From NCBI GenBank assembly GCA_934339215.1, contig CAKRHU010000005.1:1-14926 (forward strand): a stretch of DNA of 14,926 nucleotides, given 5' to 3'. This DNA comes from an uncultured Lacticaseibacillus sp. (GTDB lineage: Bacteria > Bacillota > Bacilli > Lactobacillales > Lactobacillaceae). The notes beneath the pieces were generated by a model, which had not been told where the DNA came from, searched no databases, and saw nothing but the letters and a program-made list of their open reading frames with translations. A program made the position numbers and the translations under genes. Shown here in pieces: positions 1-6,975 of the stretch; the stretch's first letter is position 1, and each line of letters starts with the position of its first letter.

Positions 1-1231
1 GGTTGACCGTGGTGGTGATCAAGGTCCCATTTTCCGTGTAGACGGTGTTTTCCACACTGGTTTCGCGATTGATGAAGTCCACCACTTGCCCTTTATCAAA
101 AGGAATCAAGTATTGGTTGGTAACATCTTCGGCAAACAAGTGGTTTTGGATCAATTCGGTCAGCTTGTCTAAACTTGCAGAGTCGCGAGCGGAATAGATC
201 AAGTCATCGCCGTTGACTTCCGGGAACACCGTGCCGTCTTTGAGATCGGCCTTGTTGTAAGCCACGATCATTGGGATGTCATGAATGCCGATGGAATCCA
301 ATGTTTTCTCCGTGACTTGCATCATGTCAGGATAATGCGGATCGGCGTAATCGACCACTTGGATCAATAAGTCGGCACTCGCCGCTTCAGCCAACGTCGC
401 TTTAAAGGCATCGACTAAAGTATGCGGCAACTTGGACACAAAGCCGACCGTGTCAGAAAGCAAGAACTTGCGGTTGTTCGGCAAGGTGATTTGGCGCACG
501 GAAGTATCCAAGGTGGCAAACAACATGTCTTTTTCAAACACTTGCTTCGTTTCCGGATGATCGGCGAACTTTTCTAGCAAGCCGTTCATCGTGGTGGATT
601 TACCGGCGTTGGTATAACCGACTAAGGCCACCGTTGGCAATTCTTTGTCGGTGCGCTTGGCGCGGCGGACTTCTTCACCTACATCAGCGTCTTTAAGTTC
701 TCGACGTAAGCGCGCAATGCGTTTGTTTAAGACTCGCTTATCCATTTCGAGTTTAGTTTCACCAGCCCCACGGTTGGCCACCCCGCCGCCGCCTTGCTGA
801 TCCAGCTTGTTGGCACTGGGATGCAAGCGCGGCAAGGCGTATTGCAATTGGGCAATTTCAACTTGCATTTTAGCGGTTTTGGATTGGGCGCGGTTGGCGA
901 AAATCTCTAAGATCAACTGCGTGCGATCGACGATATGATGCTTGGTTTCGCGCTCTAAGTTCCGCAATTGCGAAGGGGAGAGTTCGTCGTTGACCAATAC
1001 CGTGGTGGCGTCGTAAGCATCGGCTAATTCGCGAATTTCTTCAACTTTCCCACTACCGAAGTAAAAGGCGGCAGTGGAGCGGTCGAGGTTTTGACGTAAT
1101 TCGCCGACCACGTCATAATTGTTGGCTTTGGCGAGTTCGACCAATTCGGTCATGGTATAGTCAAAATCTTCGCGGCCGCGAGAGATCCCGGTAACTAATA
1201 CTTTTTCCGGTTGTAAAATGTTTTCTTGCAC
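1..1231 (-). CDS. hflX: GTPase HflX, ribosome-splitting factor (C-terminal end lies outside window)
   Basis: HflX is a cytosolic GTPase that binds the 50S subunit and splits stalled or antibiotic-arrested ribosomes. The reading frame gives an N-terminal HflX domain with a glycine-rich linker (GGGGVANRGAGETKLE), then a G domain with P-loop GYTNAGKST at about residues 205-213, switch motif DTVGF and the base-recognition motif NKAD. All are typical of the family. I chose a GTG start at 1231 because AAGGAG (1238-1243) lies six bases upstream and the first residues (VQENILQPEKVLVTG) fit HflX N termini. About 410 codons are visible, so probably only a short C-terminal piece is missing. The gene follows the ABC importer operon on the same strand, but a terminator-like hairpin and a small upstream ORF stand between them. 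This suggests separate, attenuator-type control. Confidence 0.95.
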   Translation of the reverse strand, partial: MQENILQPEKVLVTGISRGREDFDYTMTELVELAKANNYDVVGELRQNLDRSTAAFYFGSGKVEEIRELADAYDATTVLVNDELSPSQLRNLERETKHHIVDRTQLILEIFANRAQSKTAKMQVEIAQLQYALPRLHPSANKLDQQGGGGVANRGAGETKLEMDKRVLNKRIARLRRELKDADVGEEVRRAKRTDKELPTVALVGYTNAGKSTTMNGLLEKFADHPETKQVFEKDMLFATLDTSVRQITLPNNRKFLLSDTVGFVSKLPHTLVDAFKATLAEAASADLLIQVVDYADPHYPDMMQVTEKTLDSIGIHDIPMIVAYNKADLKDGTVFPEVNGDDLIYSARDSASLDKLTELIQNHLFAEDVTNQYLIPFDKGQVVDFINRETSVENTVYTENGTLITTTVN

Positions 1232-1261
1232 ATTGACTCCTTAATGCCCGCAAACACACAA

Positions 1262-1285
1262 AAACGGTAGCGCGGGCTACCGTTT
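1262..1285 (-). terminator. Intrinsic terminator / attenuator in the hflX leader
   Basis: Arms 1262-1271 and 1276-1285 pair perfectly over 10 bp around a 4-nt loop and are followed on the minus strand by TTTTTGTGTGTTTG. The hairpin ends about 18 bases before the hflX Shine-Dalgarno, so it can end the ABC importer transcript and also act as an attenuator within the hflX leader. Bases 1271-1278, spanning part of one arm and the loop, can instead pair 7 of 8 with 1298-1305 (antiterminator). In turn, 1295-1301 can pair perfectly with 1349-1355, next to the leader-ORF ribosome site. Confidence 0.8.
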
Positions 1286-1315
1286 AAGGTTGATGCGAGC
1301 CTGCGTGTGAGTGAA

Positions 1316-1345
1316 TTAAATTGTAGCGAACTTTTTCAAACGCAT
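1316..1345 (-). CDS. Short leader ORF upstream of hflX (MRLKKFATI)
   Basis: A nine-codon ORF with its own Shine-Dalgarno (AAGGGAG, 1355-1361, nine bases before the ATG) ends 31 bases before the terminator hairpin in the hflX leader. Its second to fourth residues are Arg-Leu-Lys. MRL and +X+ (R/K-X-R/K) are known macrolide-dependent arrest motifs in erm and msr leader peptides. The sequence directly shows the ORF, the ribosome site and the motif. Ribosome stalling here is inferred from these families and from the reported uORF-based antibiotic control of hflX in Listeria. It is too short to exclude chance on coding grounds alone. Confidence 0.6.
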   Translation of the reverse strand: MRLKKFATI

Positions 1346-1378
1346 GATGGCTCGCTCCCTTCGTCATAAGTTAACTTC

Positions 1379-1407
1379 AGTGTAACATGTTCACCCGCAC
1401 TTGCCCA
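1379..1407 (-). promoter_or_regulatory. Candidate promoter for the hflX leader
   Basis: On the minus strand, TGGGCA (1402-1407) is followed after 17 bp by TACACT (1379-1384), which is preceded by TG in the extended -10 position. It lies just after the stop codon of the binding-protein gene, so the transcript would begin near 1372 and include the leader ORF. Each box matches consensus at only four of six positions, so this is tentative. Confidence 0.4.
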
Positions 1408-1414
1408 CAAACAA

Positions 1415-2332
1415 TTATTTTTGTGACAGCATCGTCTCAGTGACTAACTTGATTTGGCCTTTCACTGCGATCGGATCATAGTAGTACATTTTGTTAAATG
1501 GCAATTCGATCACATGCTTGGCTTTGACTGCTGGTAAGGACTGCCATACCGCATTATTGTTCAAGTCGCTAATCGATTGTTTGGAGCCGGAGGTGTTGGA
1601 GAAAAATAGCCAATCCCCAGCGTAAGTCGGAGAGGCTTCAGTTGAAATCTGCTTGTAGCCAGTGCCAGCTTCAACTTTCTGCGCGGCTTTGGTGAGTTGA
1701 AAGCCCATCGCCGTGACGATCGCGGAGCCGCCGCGCCCCCATGTCGAACCGTCGACGTATAACTTGTTGGCTTGGATGTCAAAGAAGGAAACGGTGGTGT
1801 TGGCCGGGTCGATGCCGTTGGCTTTCAAATTCGTCGTCGCCGTTTTGGCGGTTTGCTTTAAATCGGTGGTGACTTTTTTCGCTTGAGCTTGACGGTTGAA
1901 CAATTGCCCGAATTTGGTCAAGGATTGATAAACGTCGCCAGTGGAGCCATAAGGAATGTACAGCACCGGTGCGATCGACTTGAGTTTTTTGACGTCGGCT
2001 TCATTAGATGTCACGATGAGATCTGGGTTCAGTTTGAGGATCGCTTCTTGATTCATCGTATTGCCCAAGTTTTTGATGCCTTTGGTTTGCGTTTTGGACA
2101 ACCAGGGATTGGCGAGGTCCATTTGTGTGGAGCCGACCACGTTGACGCCTAAGCTGATCAATTGATCGGTGTAAACCGTCGATACCACGCGCTTTGGATG
2201 CGTCGGGATCTTAGTCTTGCCGGCAGTGGTGGTGACAGTGCGCATGGATTGTGAACTTGTCGTTTGCGTTTTGGCACAACCGGCGAGCACGAATAAGCTG
2301 AGTAAAGCGATGAGAAAGCTGCGTTTCTTCAT
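1415..2332 (-). CDS. Substrate-binding lipoprotein of an iron-siderophore/haem/B12-type ABC importer
   Basis: This is a lipid-anchored receptor of the FhuD/BtuF-like periplasmic-binding family (class III, helical backbone), which captures a metal chelate outside the cell and delivers it to the permease pair. The N terminus has a lysine/arginine start, a hydrophobic stretch and the lipobox LAGC with Cys19. Next come motifs common in this family: KIPTHPKRVV, GVNVVGST near the start of the first lobe, and NPDLIVTS. Length is 305 aa. A TTG codon three codons earlier is unlikely to be the start because GGAGG (2343-2347) abuts it; the ATG at 2332 has that site 10 bases upstream. The gene is last in the four-gene operon and its ribosome site lies in the end of the permease gene, suggesting translational coupling. 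The substrate (hydroxamate, haem or cobalamin) cannot be fixed from sequence. Confidence 0.88.
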   Translation of the reverse strand: MKKRSFLIALLSLFVLAGCAKTQTTSSQSMRTVTTTAGKTKIPTHPKRVVSTVYTDQLISLGVNVVGSTQMDLANPWLSKTQTKGIKNLGNTMNQEAILKLNPDLIVTSNEADVKKLKSIAPVLYIPYGSTGDVYQSLTKFGQLFNRQAQAKKVTTDLKQTAKTATTNLKANGIDPANTTVSFFDIQANKLYVDGSTWGRGGSAIVTAMGFQLTKAAQKVEAGTGYKQISTEASPTYAGDWLFFSNTSGSKQSISDLNNNAVWQSLPAVKAKHVIELPFNKMYYYDPIAVKGQIKLVTETMLSQK

Positions 2333-2337
2333 GATAG

Positions 2338-3324
2338 TCAAACCTCCGATTGTTGAAACAGTAACATTAAAAAGTATGGCATGGTGATCACCGCCACGAT
2401 TAAGCCGACGGGTAAGGTCGCGGGTAACAATAAATTATTGGCCACAGTATTGCTGGCAAGCATCAAGGTGCAGCCAACCAGTATCGACATCGCAAAGCGG
2501 GTGGTGAATTGGCTGCCGACTAACCGCTTGGCAATGTTGGGACTCATCAACCCGATCAAGGCAATTGCCCCACCGACTGCGACTGCAACTGCGGCTAACG
2601 CAATTGCCAAGCTCATTAATAGTCGTTTGGTGCGATTAATATTCACGCCAGCAGCTTGGGCCATGTCATCACCAAGGTTCAACATGTTAAAATCAGCGCG
2701 GAACCACCAAACCAATAGCAACAACACCACTGCCGCTAATCCATAGCCTGCTAGAAACTTACCATCCACATTCCAAAAGCTTCCAGTCAACCAAGTCAAC
2801 ACGCGTTCAAAATTAAACGAATTCATATTGAGCTGTAACATTAAAATCACGCCATTGAGCAAGGCTGTCAACGCAACCCCGCGCAATAACAAGCGCAAGC
2901 GGTCGTGTTGGGCGCTGGTTTGTTGGACCAACACTAAGGCACAACATGCGCCAAGGATCGCCGCCAAGGGTAACCAAGCTTGGACGGATAAAGCTTTATA
3001 GCGCGCACTTAACGCGATCAATAATACCGCGCCTAAGCTGGCTCCGGCGTTCACGCCTAAAATTGAAGAATCCACTAATGGATTTTGCGTGAGTTGTTGC
3101 AACAACAACCCGCTGACTGCCAAGGCACTGCCGCAGATCAATGCCGCAAACACATAAGGCAGGCGCATTTGCCAAATCACTAAAGTCGAAACGTGATCCC
3201 CAAGGCCGAATAATGCGTTGAGCACTTGGCTGAGCGATAAGTGAATGTCACCAAACATTAAACAAGCGAAGGTGGCCAATAGCGCCAGCGCGATTACAAT
3301 CAGGTAGCGCGTGAAGGTCTTCAT
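2338..3324 (-). CDS. FecCD-family ABC permease (second subunit)
   Basis: This is an integral membrane subunit that, with the preceding permease, forms the translocation channel of a type II importer for iron-siderophore, haem or vitamin B12. The protein is almost wholly hydrophobic, with about nine to ten membrane segments. It carries family signatures MRLPYVFAALICGSALAVSG, NPLVDSSILGVNAGA and, toward the C terminus, VGGAIALIGLMSPNIAKRLVG, the loop that docks on the ATPase. I chose ATG 3324 (MKTFTRY), giving 328 aa. Its ATGA overlaps the upstream stop and the protein then starts at the first membrane helix. An 18-codon longer start has no better ribosome site and would overlap the upstream gene by 58 bases. 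Confidence 0.9.
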   Translation of the reverse strand: MKTFTRYLIVIALALLATFACLMFGDIHLSLSQVLNALFGLGDHVSTLVIWQMRLPYVFAALICGSALAVSGLLLQQLTQNPLVDSSILGVNAGASLGAVLLIALSARYKALSVQAWLPLAAILGACCALVLVQQTSAQHDRLRLLLRGVALTALLNGVILMLQLNMNSFNFERVLTWLTGSFWNVDGKFLAGYGLAAVVLLLLVWWFRADFNMLNLGDDMAQAAGVNINRTKRLLMSLAIALAAVAVAVGGAIALIGLMSPNIAKRLVGSQFTTRFAMSILVGCTLMLASNTVANNLLLPATLPVGLIVAVITMPYFLMLLFQQSEV

Positions 3325-4298
3325 GCCACCACCGCCTTTTTGCGATTCAACATCATCAGTAAGAAAATCCCACCACAAATCGCACTTAATGCAGAAAGTG
3401 GCAGTTCGTTAGGGCGGTTGAGCGTTTTGGCGAGGATATCGACGGCTAACATAAAGCTGGCGCCGAGTAACATCGTTGGTAAAACGTTGCGTTCCAATCG
3501 GTCCGGATGCCAGAAGCTCACGAGCTGGGGCACGCCTAAGCCGACAAAGCCGATATTGCCGCCAACTGCGACTGCCATTGCCGCACTTAAAACGACTAAT
3601 ACACTCGCCAGTAAGCGGGTACGTGCAGGCCGCACGCCTAACCCACGGGCAGTGCTGTCGTCTAAAAGCAACAGCGACAACTCTTTGTGAAAACAGGCAA
3701 CGCTGATCACTAAAATCACCATCACGACGAGCAACGCATGGACTTGTGGCATGGTGACATTCGCAAACCCGCCAACTAACAAGTTGCGATACTGCGCGGT
3801 TTGATTGGTCAAGATCCCAATGGCATAAGCGATGCACGTGATCAAACTCGACACCACAGTCCCACCTAAGATAAACCGGAGCACATCTAATCCGCGCCGG
3901 CGCATCGCTAACCCTAAAACAACGACGAAAGCTAAGCCTGCGCCAAGGATGCTCAACCACAAGGAATTGAAAATGTTGAGATTGAGCCCAAGCAGTCCGC
4001 CGATCATTAAAGCCAGCATCGCTCCAGCATTGACACCTAAAATCGACGGGTCAGCGATCGGGTTGTGCGACACGTTTTGCATCAGTTGACCGGACAGCGC
4101 GAGCATTCCGCCGACTAAAATGGCCGCTAAGGTGCGCGGTAAGCGAATGGTCAATAGGATCTGTTGGGTGAGATGCGTTGCTGAAAACCAAGTGAGCAGT
4201 CCGTACCACTTCACCCCAGCGGCAGTTGAGATCATTGCCAGCAGACTTAATAATAGAAATAATCCAATATTGAGATGCCGCAAGCTGATTCGTTTCAT
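3321..4298 (-). CDS. FecCD-family ABC permease (first subunit)
   Basis: This is a membrane subunit of the same importer and a paralogue of its downstream neighbour. At 325 aa it has the length usual for the family. Visible signatures are TIRLPRTLAAILVGGMLALSG, NPIADPSILGVNAGAM and VAVGGNIGFVGLGVPQLVSFW, with about nine to ten hydrophobic segments. The start overlaps the stop of the ATPase gene (TGATG), and a GGAGG lies eight bases upstream inside the ATPase's last codons. Its own stop overlaps the next start as ATGA. These overlaps indicate one transcript and coupled translation. The heterodimeric permease arrangement resembles FhuB/FhuG in Bacillus rather than a single homodimeric permease. 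Confidence 0.9.
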   Translation of the reverse strand: MKRISLRHLNIGLFLLLSLLAMISTAAGVKWYGLLTWFSATHLTQQILLTIRLPRTLAAILVGGMLALSGQLMQNVSHNPIADPSILGVNAGAMLALMIGGLLGLNLNIFNSLWLSILGAGLAFVVVLGLAMRRRGLDVLRFILGGTVVSSLITCIAYAIGILTNQTAQYRNLLVGGFANVTMPQVHALLVVMVILVISVACFHKELSLLLLDDSTARGLGVRPARTRLLASVLVVLSAAMAVAVGGNIGFVGLGVPQLVSFWHPDRLERNVLPTMLLGASFMLAVDILAKTLNRPNELPLSALSAICGGIFLLMMLNRKKAVVA

Positions 4299-5092
4299 CA
4301 GGCGCCCTCCAAAGTTTGCGTGTTCAACAATTGGGGATAATCACAACCAGTCGGCGTCACTAACTCTGCGCTGACGCCAAACACTTCAGCGAGCAGTGCA
4401 TCGGTTAATACTTGTTTCGGAGTGCCAGTGGCAACCAGTCTACCATCATGCACACAGATCAAATGGTCACAGTAGCGCGCTGCTTGATTCAAATCGTGTA
4501 ACACCACCACAACGGTTTTGCCCATATCGTGATTGAGGCATTGCATCAGATTTAACACTGACAGTTGATGCGTGAGATCCAGATAAGTGGTCGGTTCGTC
4601 AAGTAACAAGATTTCTGCATTTTGCGCTAAGGTCATCGCGATCATGGCACGTTGTTTTTGGCCACCGGATAAGCTGTTCAATGGGCGATCGGCAAGGTCG
4701 GCGACTTTAGCTTGGATCATCGCCGCTTGCACCTGCGCCTTTTCATCAGGATCAGCGCCAAACATCCCGGAATGATAGGCGTAGCGACCAAGTTTCACCA
4801 AAGTGGCCACCGTGAGATCCCCTGGTACTTGCGGACTTTGCGCCAAATAAGCCAGTTTGGTGGCGAGTTGCTTGCTTGAATAGGCAGACAAAGGCTGGCC
4901 GAGCACTTGTAAGTCGCCAGCTTTCAGTGGATTGATTTGGGCGATGGCCTTGAGCAAGGTGGACTTACCGCTACCGTTAGGGCCGATCAATCCGGTGATA
5001 AGGCCTGCTGGAATATGCAAGGCTTGATCACGCAAAATGATGCGCTGGTCATAGCCGATGGTCAAATGTGTGCCAGTGATAATATCTGCCAT
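4298..5092 (-). CDS. ABC transporter ATPase, FhuC/FepC type
   Basis: This is the cytoplasmic ATPase that powers the two FecCD permeases. The sequence shows Walker A GPNGSGKST (residues 37-45), a Q-loop near QSPQVPG (85-91), the ABC signature LSGGQ (141-145), Walker B ILLLDEP (161-167), a D-loop (YLDL) and the switch His in VVLHDLN. At 264 aa it has the usual FhuC/FepC length. The ATG is preceded by AGGAGG with a five-base gap. It is the first gene of the operon, and a recognisable promoter lies 40-70 bases upstream, which is unusual only in that the binding protein comes last. Confidence 0.92.
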   Translation of the reverse strand: MADIITGTHLTIGYDQRIILRDQALHIPAGLITGLIGPNGSGKSTLLKAIAQINPLKAGDLQVLGQPLSAYSSKQLATKLAYLAQSPQVPGDLTVATLVKLGRYAYHSGMFGADPDEKAQVQAAMIQAKVADLADRPLNSLSGGQKQRAMIAMTLAQNAEILLLDEPTTYLDLTHQLSVLNLMQCLNHDMGKTVVVVLHDLNQAARYCDHLICVHDGRLVATGTPKQVLTDALLAEVFGVSAELVTPTGCDYPQLLNTQTLEGA

Positions 5093-5131
5093 GGTGCCTC
5101 CTGATGGGACCGATTACAACTTAGTGTGACA

Positions 5132-5160
5132 AGCATAGCAGGATTCAAAGAAACTAACAA
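5132..5160 (-). promoter_or_regulatory. Promoter of the ABC importer operon
   Basis: On the minus strand, TTGTTA (5155-5160) and TATGCT (5132-5137) are separated by 17 bp. Each matches the housekeeping consensus at four of six positions. It sits 40 bases before the ATPase start codon and is the only reasonable promoter in the 148-base gap. Confidence 0.55.
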
Positions 5161-5164
5161 GAAT

Positions 5165-5182
5165 AATTGTCTAAAAACAATT
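5165..5182. promoter_or_regulatory. Inverted repeat AATTGT-N6-ACAATT, possible operator
   Basis: A perfect 6-6-6 inverted repeat ends four bases upstream of the -35 box of the importer promoter. Such importers are commonly iron-regulated, so a repressor or activator site is plausible. The repeat does not closely match the classical Fur box. The AT-rich context makes a chance occurrence possible. Confidence 0.35.
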
Positions 5183-5192
5183 GTGTACAGGC

Positions 5193-5231
5193 AAAAAAAG
5201 ACCCGACTCGCAATTAAGCGAATTGAGTCTT
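5193..5231 (-). terminator. Intrinsic terminator of the amino acid transporter gene
   Basis: Arms 5218-5231 and 5198-5211 pair over 14 positions with two G-U pairs and one mismatch around a 6-nt loop. A run of seven T follows on the minus strand. It lies 10 bases after the transporter stop codon and isolates that gene from the importer operon. Confidence 0.85.
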
Positions 5232-5240
5232 TCAAAAAAG

Positions 5241-6881
5241 TTAGGCGATGGTGCCGCGCCGTCCATTTTTGGTCATGCTCATGATCAGGCCGAACAAGAT
5301 CACATCGACGATCCCAGTCACAGCATAACGTAACGCCAAGCTCTTACCAACTAATAAGCTGGTATTGATCCCATCGCTGGCTAAGTAGATCAAAGCCACA
5401 GCGACGATGACGGTCATGATCCACCAAGCCGTGCGCCCGAACGCATTTTGCCCGGCGGCTTGACGCTTGGCGATCCAAGGCATCATAAAGCCTAATAAGA
5501 CCATGCCAATTGGGACCACAATGTTTAACGTCAACATCAATGCAAACGTCTTGTCGTTGGCATCGGTTGGGAAAAAGCCCAAGCAAGCCAACAAGAAGGT
5601 GACAATCAACATCCACAACCCCACGATCAAGCCCAGCTTGTCGTTTTTGATGTATTTGTAATCAGGGGTTGGGAAGCGTTCTGGATTCTTGCGGACCATG
5701 ATGTAAGACCAGAACAAGAACATCGTGGAGAATGGGGAGACGATCCCGTTTAAGTTCAACAACCAGTTGAAAATGTCGTTGATCTTTGGCAACATGCCGC
5801 CTAAAGCCATGATCACCGCACATAAAATGGTGGTCAACCAGTAACCGTTGATCGGCAAGCCGTCTTCAGTCTTCTTGGTGAGTTGTCGGGGCATGAAGCG
5901 CTTGGCTACATCAGATAAGAAGACACGCGTTGATGCGTCAAGAATAACTGCTAATTGGGCTAACATGTAAATGCCTTGCACCACAGCGAAGACATACATC
6001 AAGGCGTTACCCATGCCAAATTGGCGACCGATGGCTTGGAACGCATAGTAAGAACCGTTCATTTTCAAATCATTTGGCAAGTGATGGGCGTTGAAGTAAA
6101 CCCCTAAAGAGAAAGTCCCAAACAAGGTCAAAAACATCGTCATGATGGCGATCATTTTCAAAGCTTTCGGGAAGTCTTTGGCCGGATTTTTCATATCAGC
6201 CGTGTAAGGGGCAGCCAATTCGGAACCGTTCATGGCAAACACGAACAAACCAAACGTCGATAAGAAGGATAATGAGAAGAAGTTCTTCGGCATGAAGCTG
6301 GAGAAGTGGAAGGGATGCGTGGCGATCGGGTTGCCGTGCATCAAGCCGGCGATGGTCATGATGACAAACAACACCGTCATGATAAACATCGCGCCGCCGC
6401 CGATGGTGGACATCACTTCAAGGGACTTGTTCTTGAAGAAGTGTTGGAGCCAAATGAAGACCACGAACACCACCGCGGTGAAAATGCCAAACCAGGCATT
6501 CCCCATGTGGGCTTGAATGTTGCCATTGCCGTTAGAGATCCAGCCAAAGGAAATGACTACGGAGTTGGCGACATCGACGACATATGGGAGGCCGGTAATC
6601 CAGTAAAACCAAGCGGCGAAGTAACCAACTGTGTCCCCATTGGTTTGGCGCATCCAAGAAGTGATCCCACCGCCATGTTCAGCGAAGGTGGAGCCCATGT
6701 GTGCGACGATCAAGTTATAAGGGATCACGTAAAAGATCGTCATCAAAACCCAAGAAGTAACGGCGACTAGCCCTTGGTTTTGAAAGTTATAAATAATATC
6801 GTCAAAGCCGATGACTGTGACAAAGTCCATTAAGCCGACAATGACCCATGGAATGTATTGCTTTTGTTTTTCAGGTTGCAT
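5241..6881 (-). CDS. APC-superfamily amino acid transporter (antiporter-like)
   Basis: This is a polytopic membrane protein of 546 aa with about 12-14 hydrophobic segments. It fits the amino acid-polyamine-organocation superfamily, closest by eye to glutamate/GABA antiporter-like and YjeM-like members. Supporting features are the first helix VGLMDFVTVIGFDDIIYNF, the segment GGGITSWMRQTNGDTVGYFAAWFYW, and the mid-protein motif GSELAAPYTADMKNPAKDFPKAL, equivalent to the conserved E-x-x-NP-x-(R/K)-D-(Y/F)-P region after helix 6. ATG 6881 is preferred because GGAGG (6887-6891) is five bases upstream. A TTG nine codons earlier has no such site and lies in the hairpin loop. The gene is monocistronic, ends at a strong terminator, and has an unusual leader with a nine-codon ORF and a hairpin. 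Its substrate cannot be fixed from sequence. Confidence 0.85.
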   Translation of the reverse strand: MQPEKQKQYIPWVIVGLMDFVTVIGFDDIIYNFQNQGLVAVTSWVLMTIFYVIPYNLIVAHMGSTFAEHGGGITSWMRQTNGDTVGYFAAWFYWITGLPYVVDVANSVVISFGWISNGNGNIQAHMGNAWFGIFTAVVFVVFIWLQHFFKNKSLEVMSTIGGGAMFIMTVLFVIMTIAGLMHGNPIATHPFHFSSFMPKNFFSLSFLSTFGLFVFAMNGSELAAPYTADMKNPAKDFPKALKMIAIMTMFLTLFGTFSLGVYFNAHHLPNDLKMNGSYYAFQAIGRQFGMGNALMYVFAVVQGIYMLAQLAVILDASTRVFLSDVAKRFMPRQLTKKTEDGLPINGYWLTTILCAVIMALGGMLPKINDIFNWLLNLNGIVSPFSTMFLFWSYIMVRKNPERFPTPDYKYIKNDKLGLIVGLWMLIVTFLLACLGFFPTDANDKTFALMLTLNIVVPIGMVLLGFMMPWIAKRQAAGQNAFGRTAWWIMTVIVAVALIYLASDGINTSLLVGKSLALRYAVTGIVDVILFGLIMSMTKNGRRGTIA

Positions 6882-6897
6882 AATTTCCTCCAAAATC

Positions 6898-6919
6898 CTA
6901 AGCGACAAACATCGCTTAG
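6898..6919 (-). promoter_or_regulatory. Leader hairpin overlapping the leader ORF stop codon
   Basis: Arms 6912-6919 and 6898-6905 form a perfect 8-bp stem with a 6-nt loop in the minus-strand RNA. The leader ORF stop codon (6916-6918) is inside the 5' arm. The 3' arm ends six bases before the GGAGG of the transporter gene and is followed by GATTTTGG. A ribosome finishing the leader ORF would open the stem, so it could couple leader translation to transporter expression or act as a weak terminator. Confidence 0.55.
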
Positions 6920-6945
6920 CACCCTGGCGCTTTATTCAAGAACAT
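6916..6945 (-). CDS. Short leader ORF upstream of the amino acid transporter (MFLNKAPGC)
   Basis: A nine-codon ORF begins with ATG at 6945, five bases after AGGAGG (6951-6956), which is a better ribosome site than many full genes here have. It stops inside the 5' arm of a perfect hairpin just before the transporter's own ribosome site. The arrangement is typical of regulatory leader peptides. I recognise no arrest motif and no run of a single amino acid that would name the signal. What is seen is the ORF, its ribosome site and the hairpin; regulation is inferred. Confidence 0.55.
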   Translation of the reverse strand: MFLNKAPGC

Positions 6946-6975
6946 GTGAGCCTCCTATGTAATGGCAAATGTGCG

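Noticed and set aside
3409..3960. A 183-codon minus-strand frame inside the first FecCD permease gene
   Set aside because: It is out of frame with a clearly conserved membrane protein and its translation is arginine- and cysteine-rich without any domain.
6306..6770. A 154-codon plus-strand frame opposite the amino acid transporter
   Set aside because: The His/Asp-rich translation is the usual shadow of a hydrophobic membrane protein on the other strand; no ribosome site or motif.
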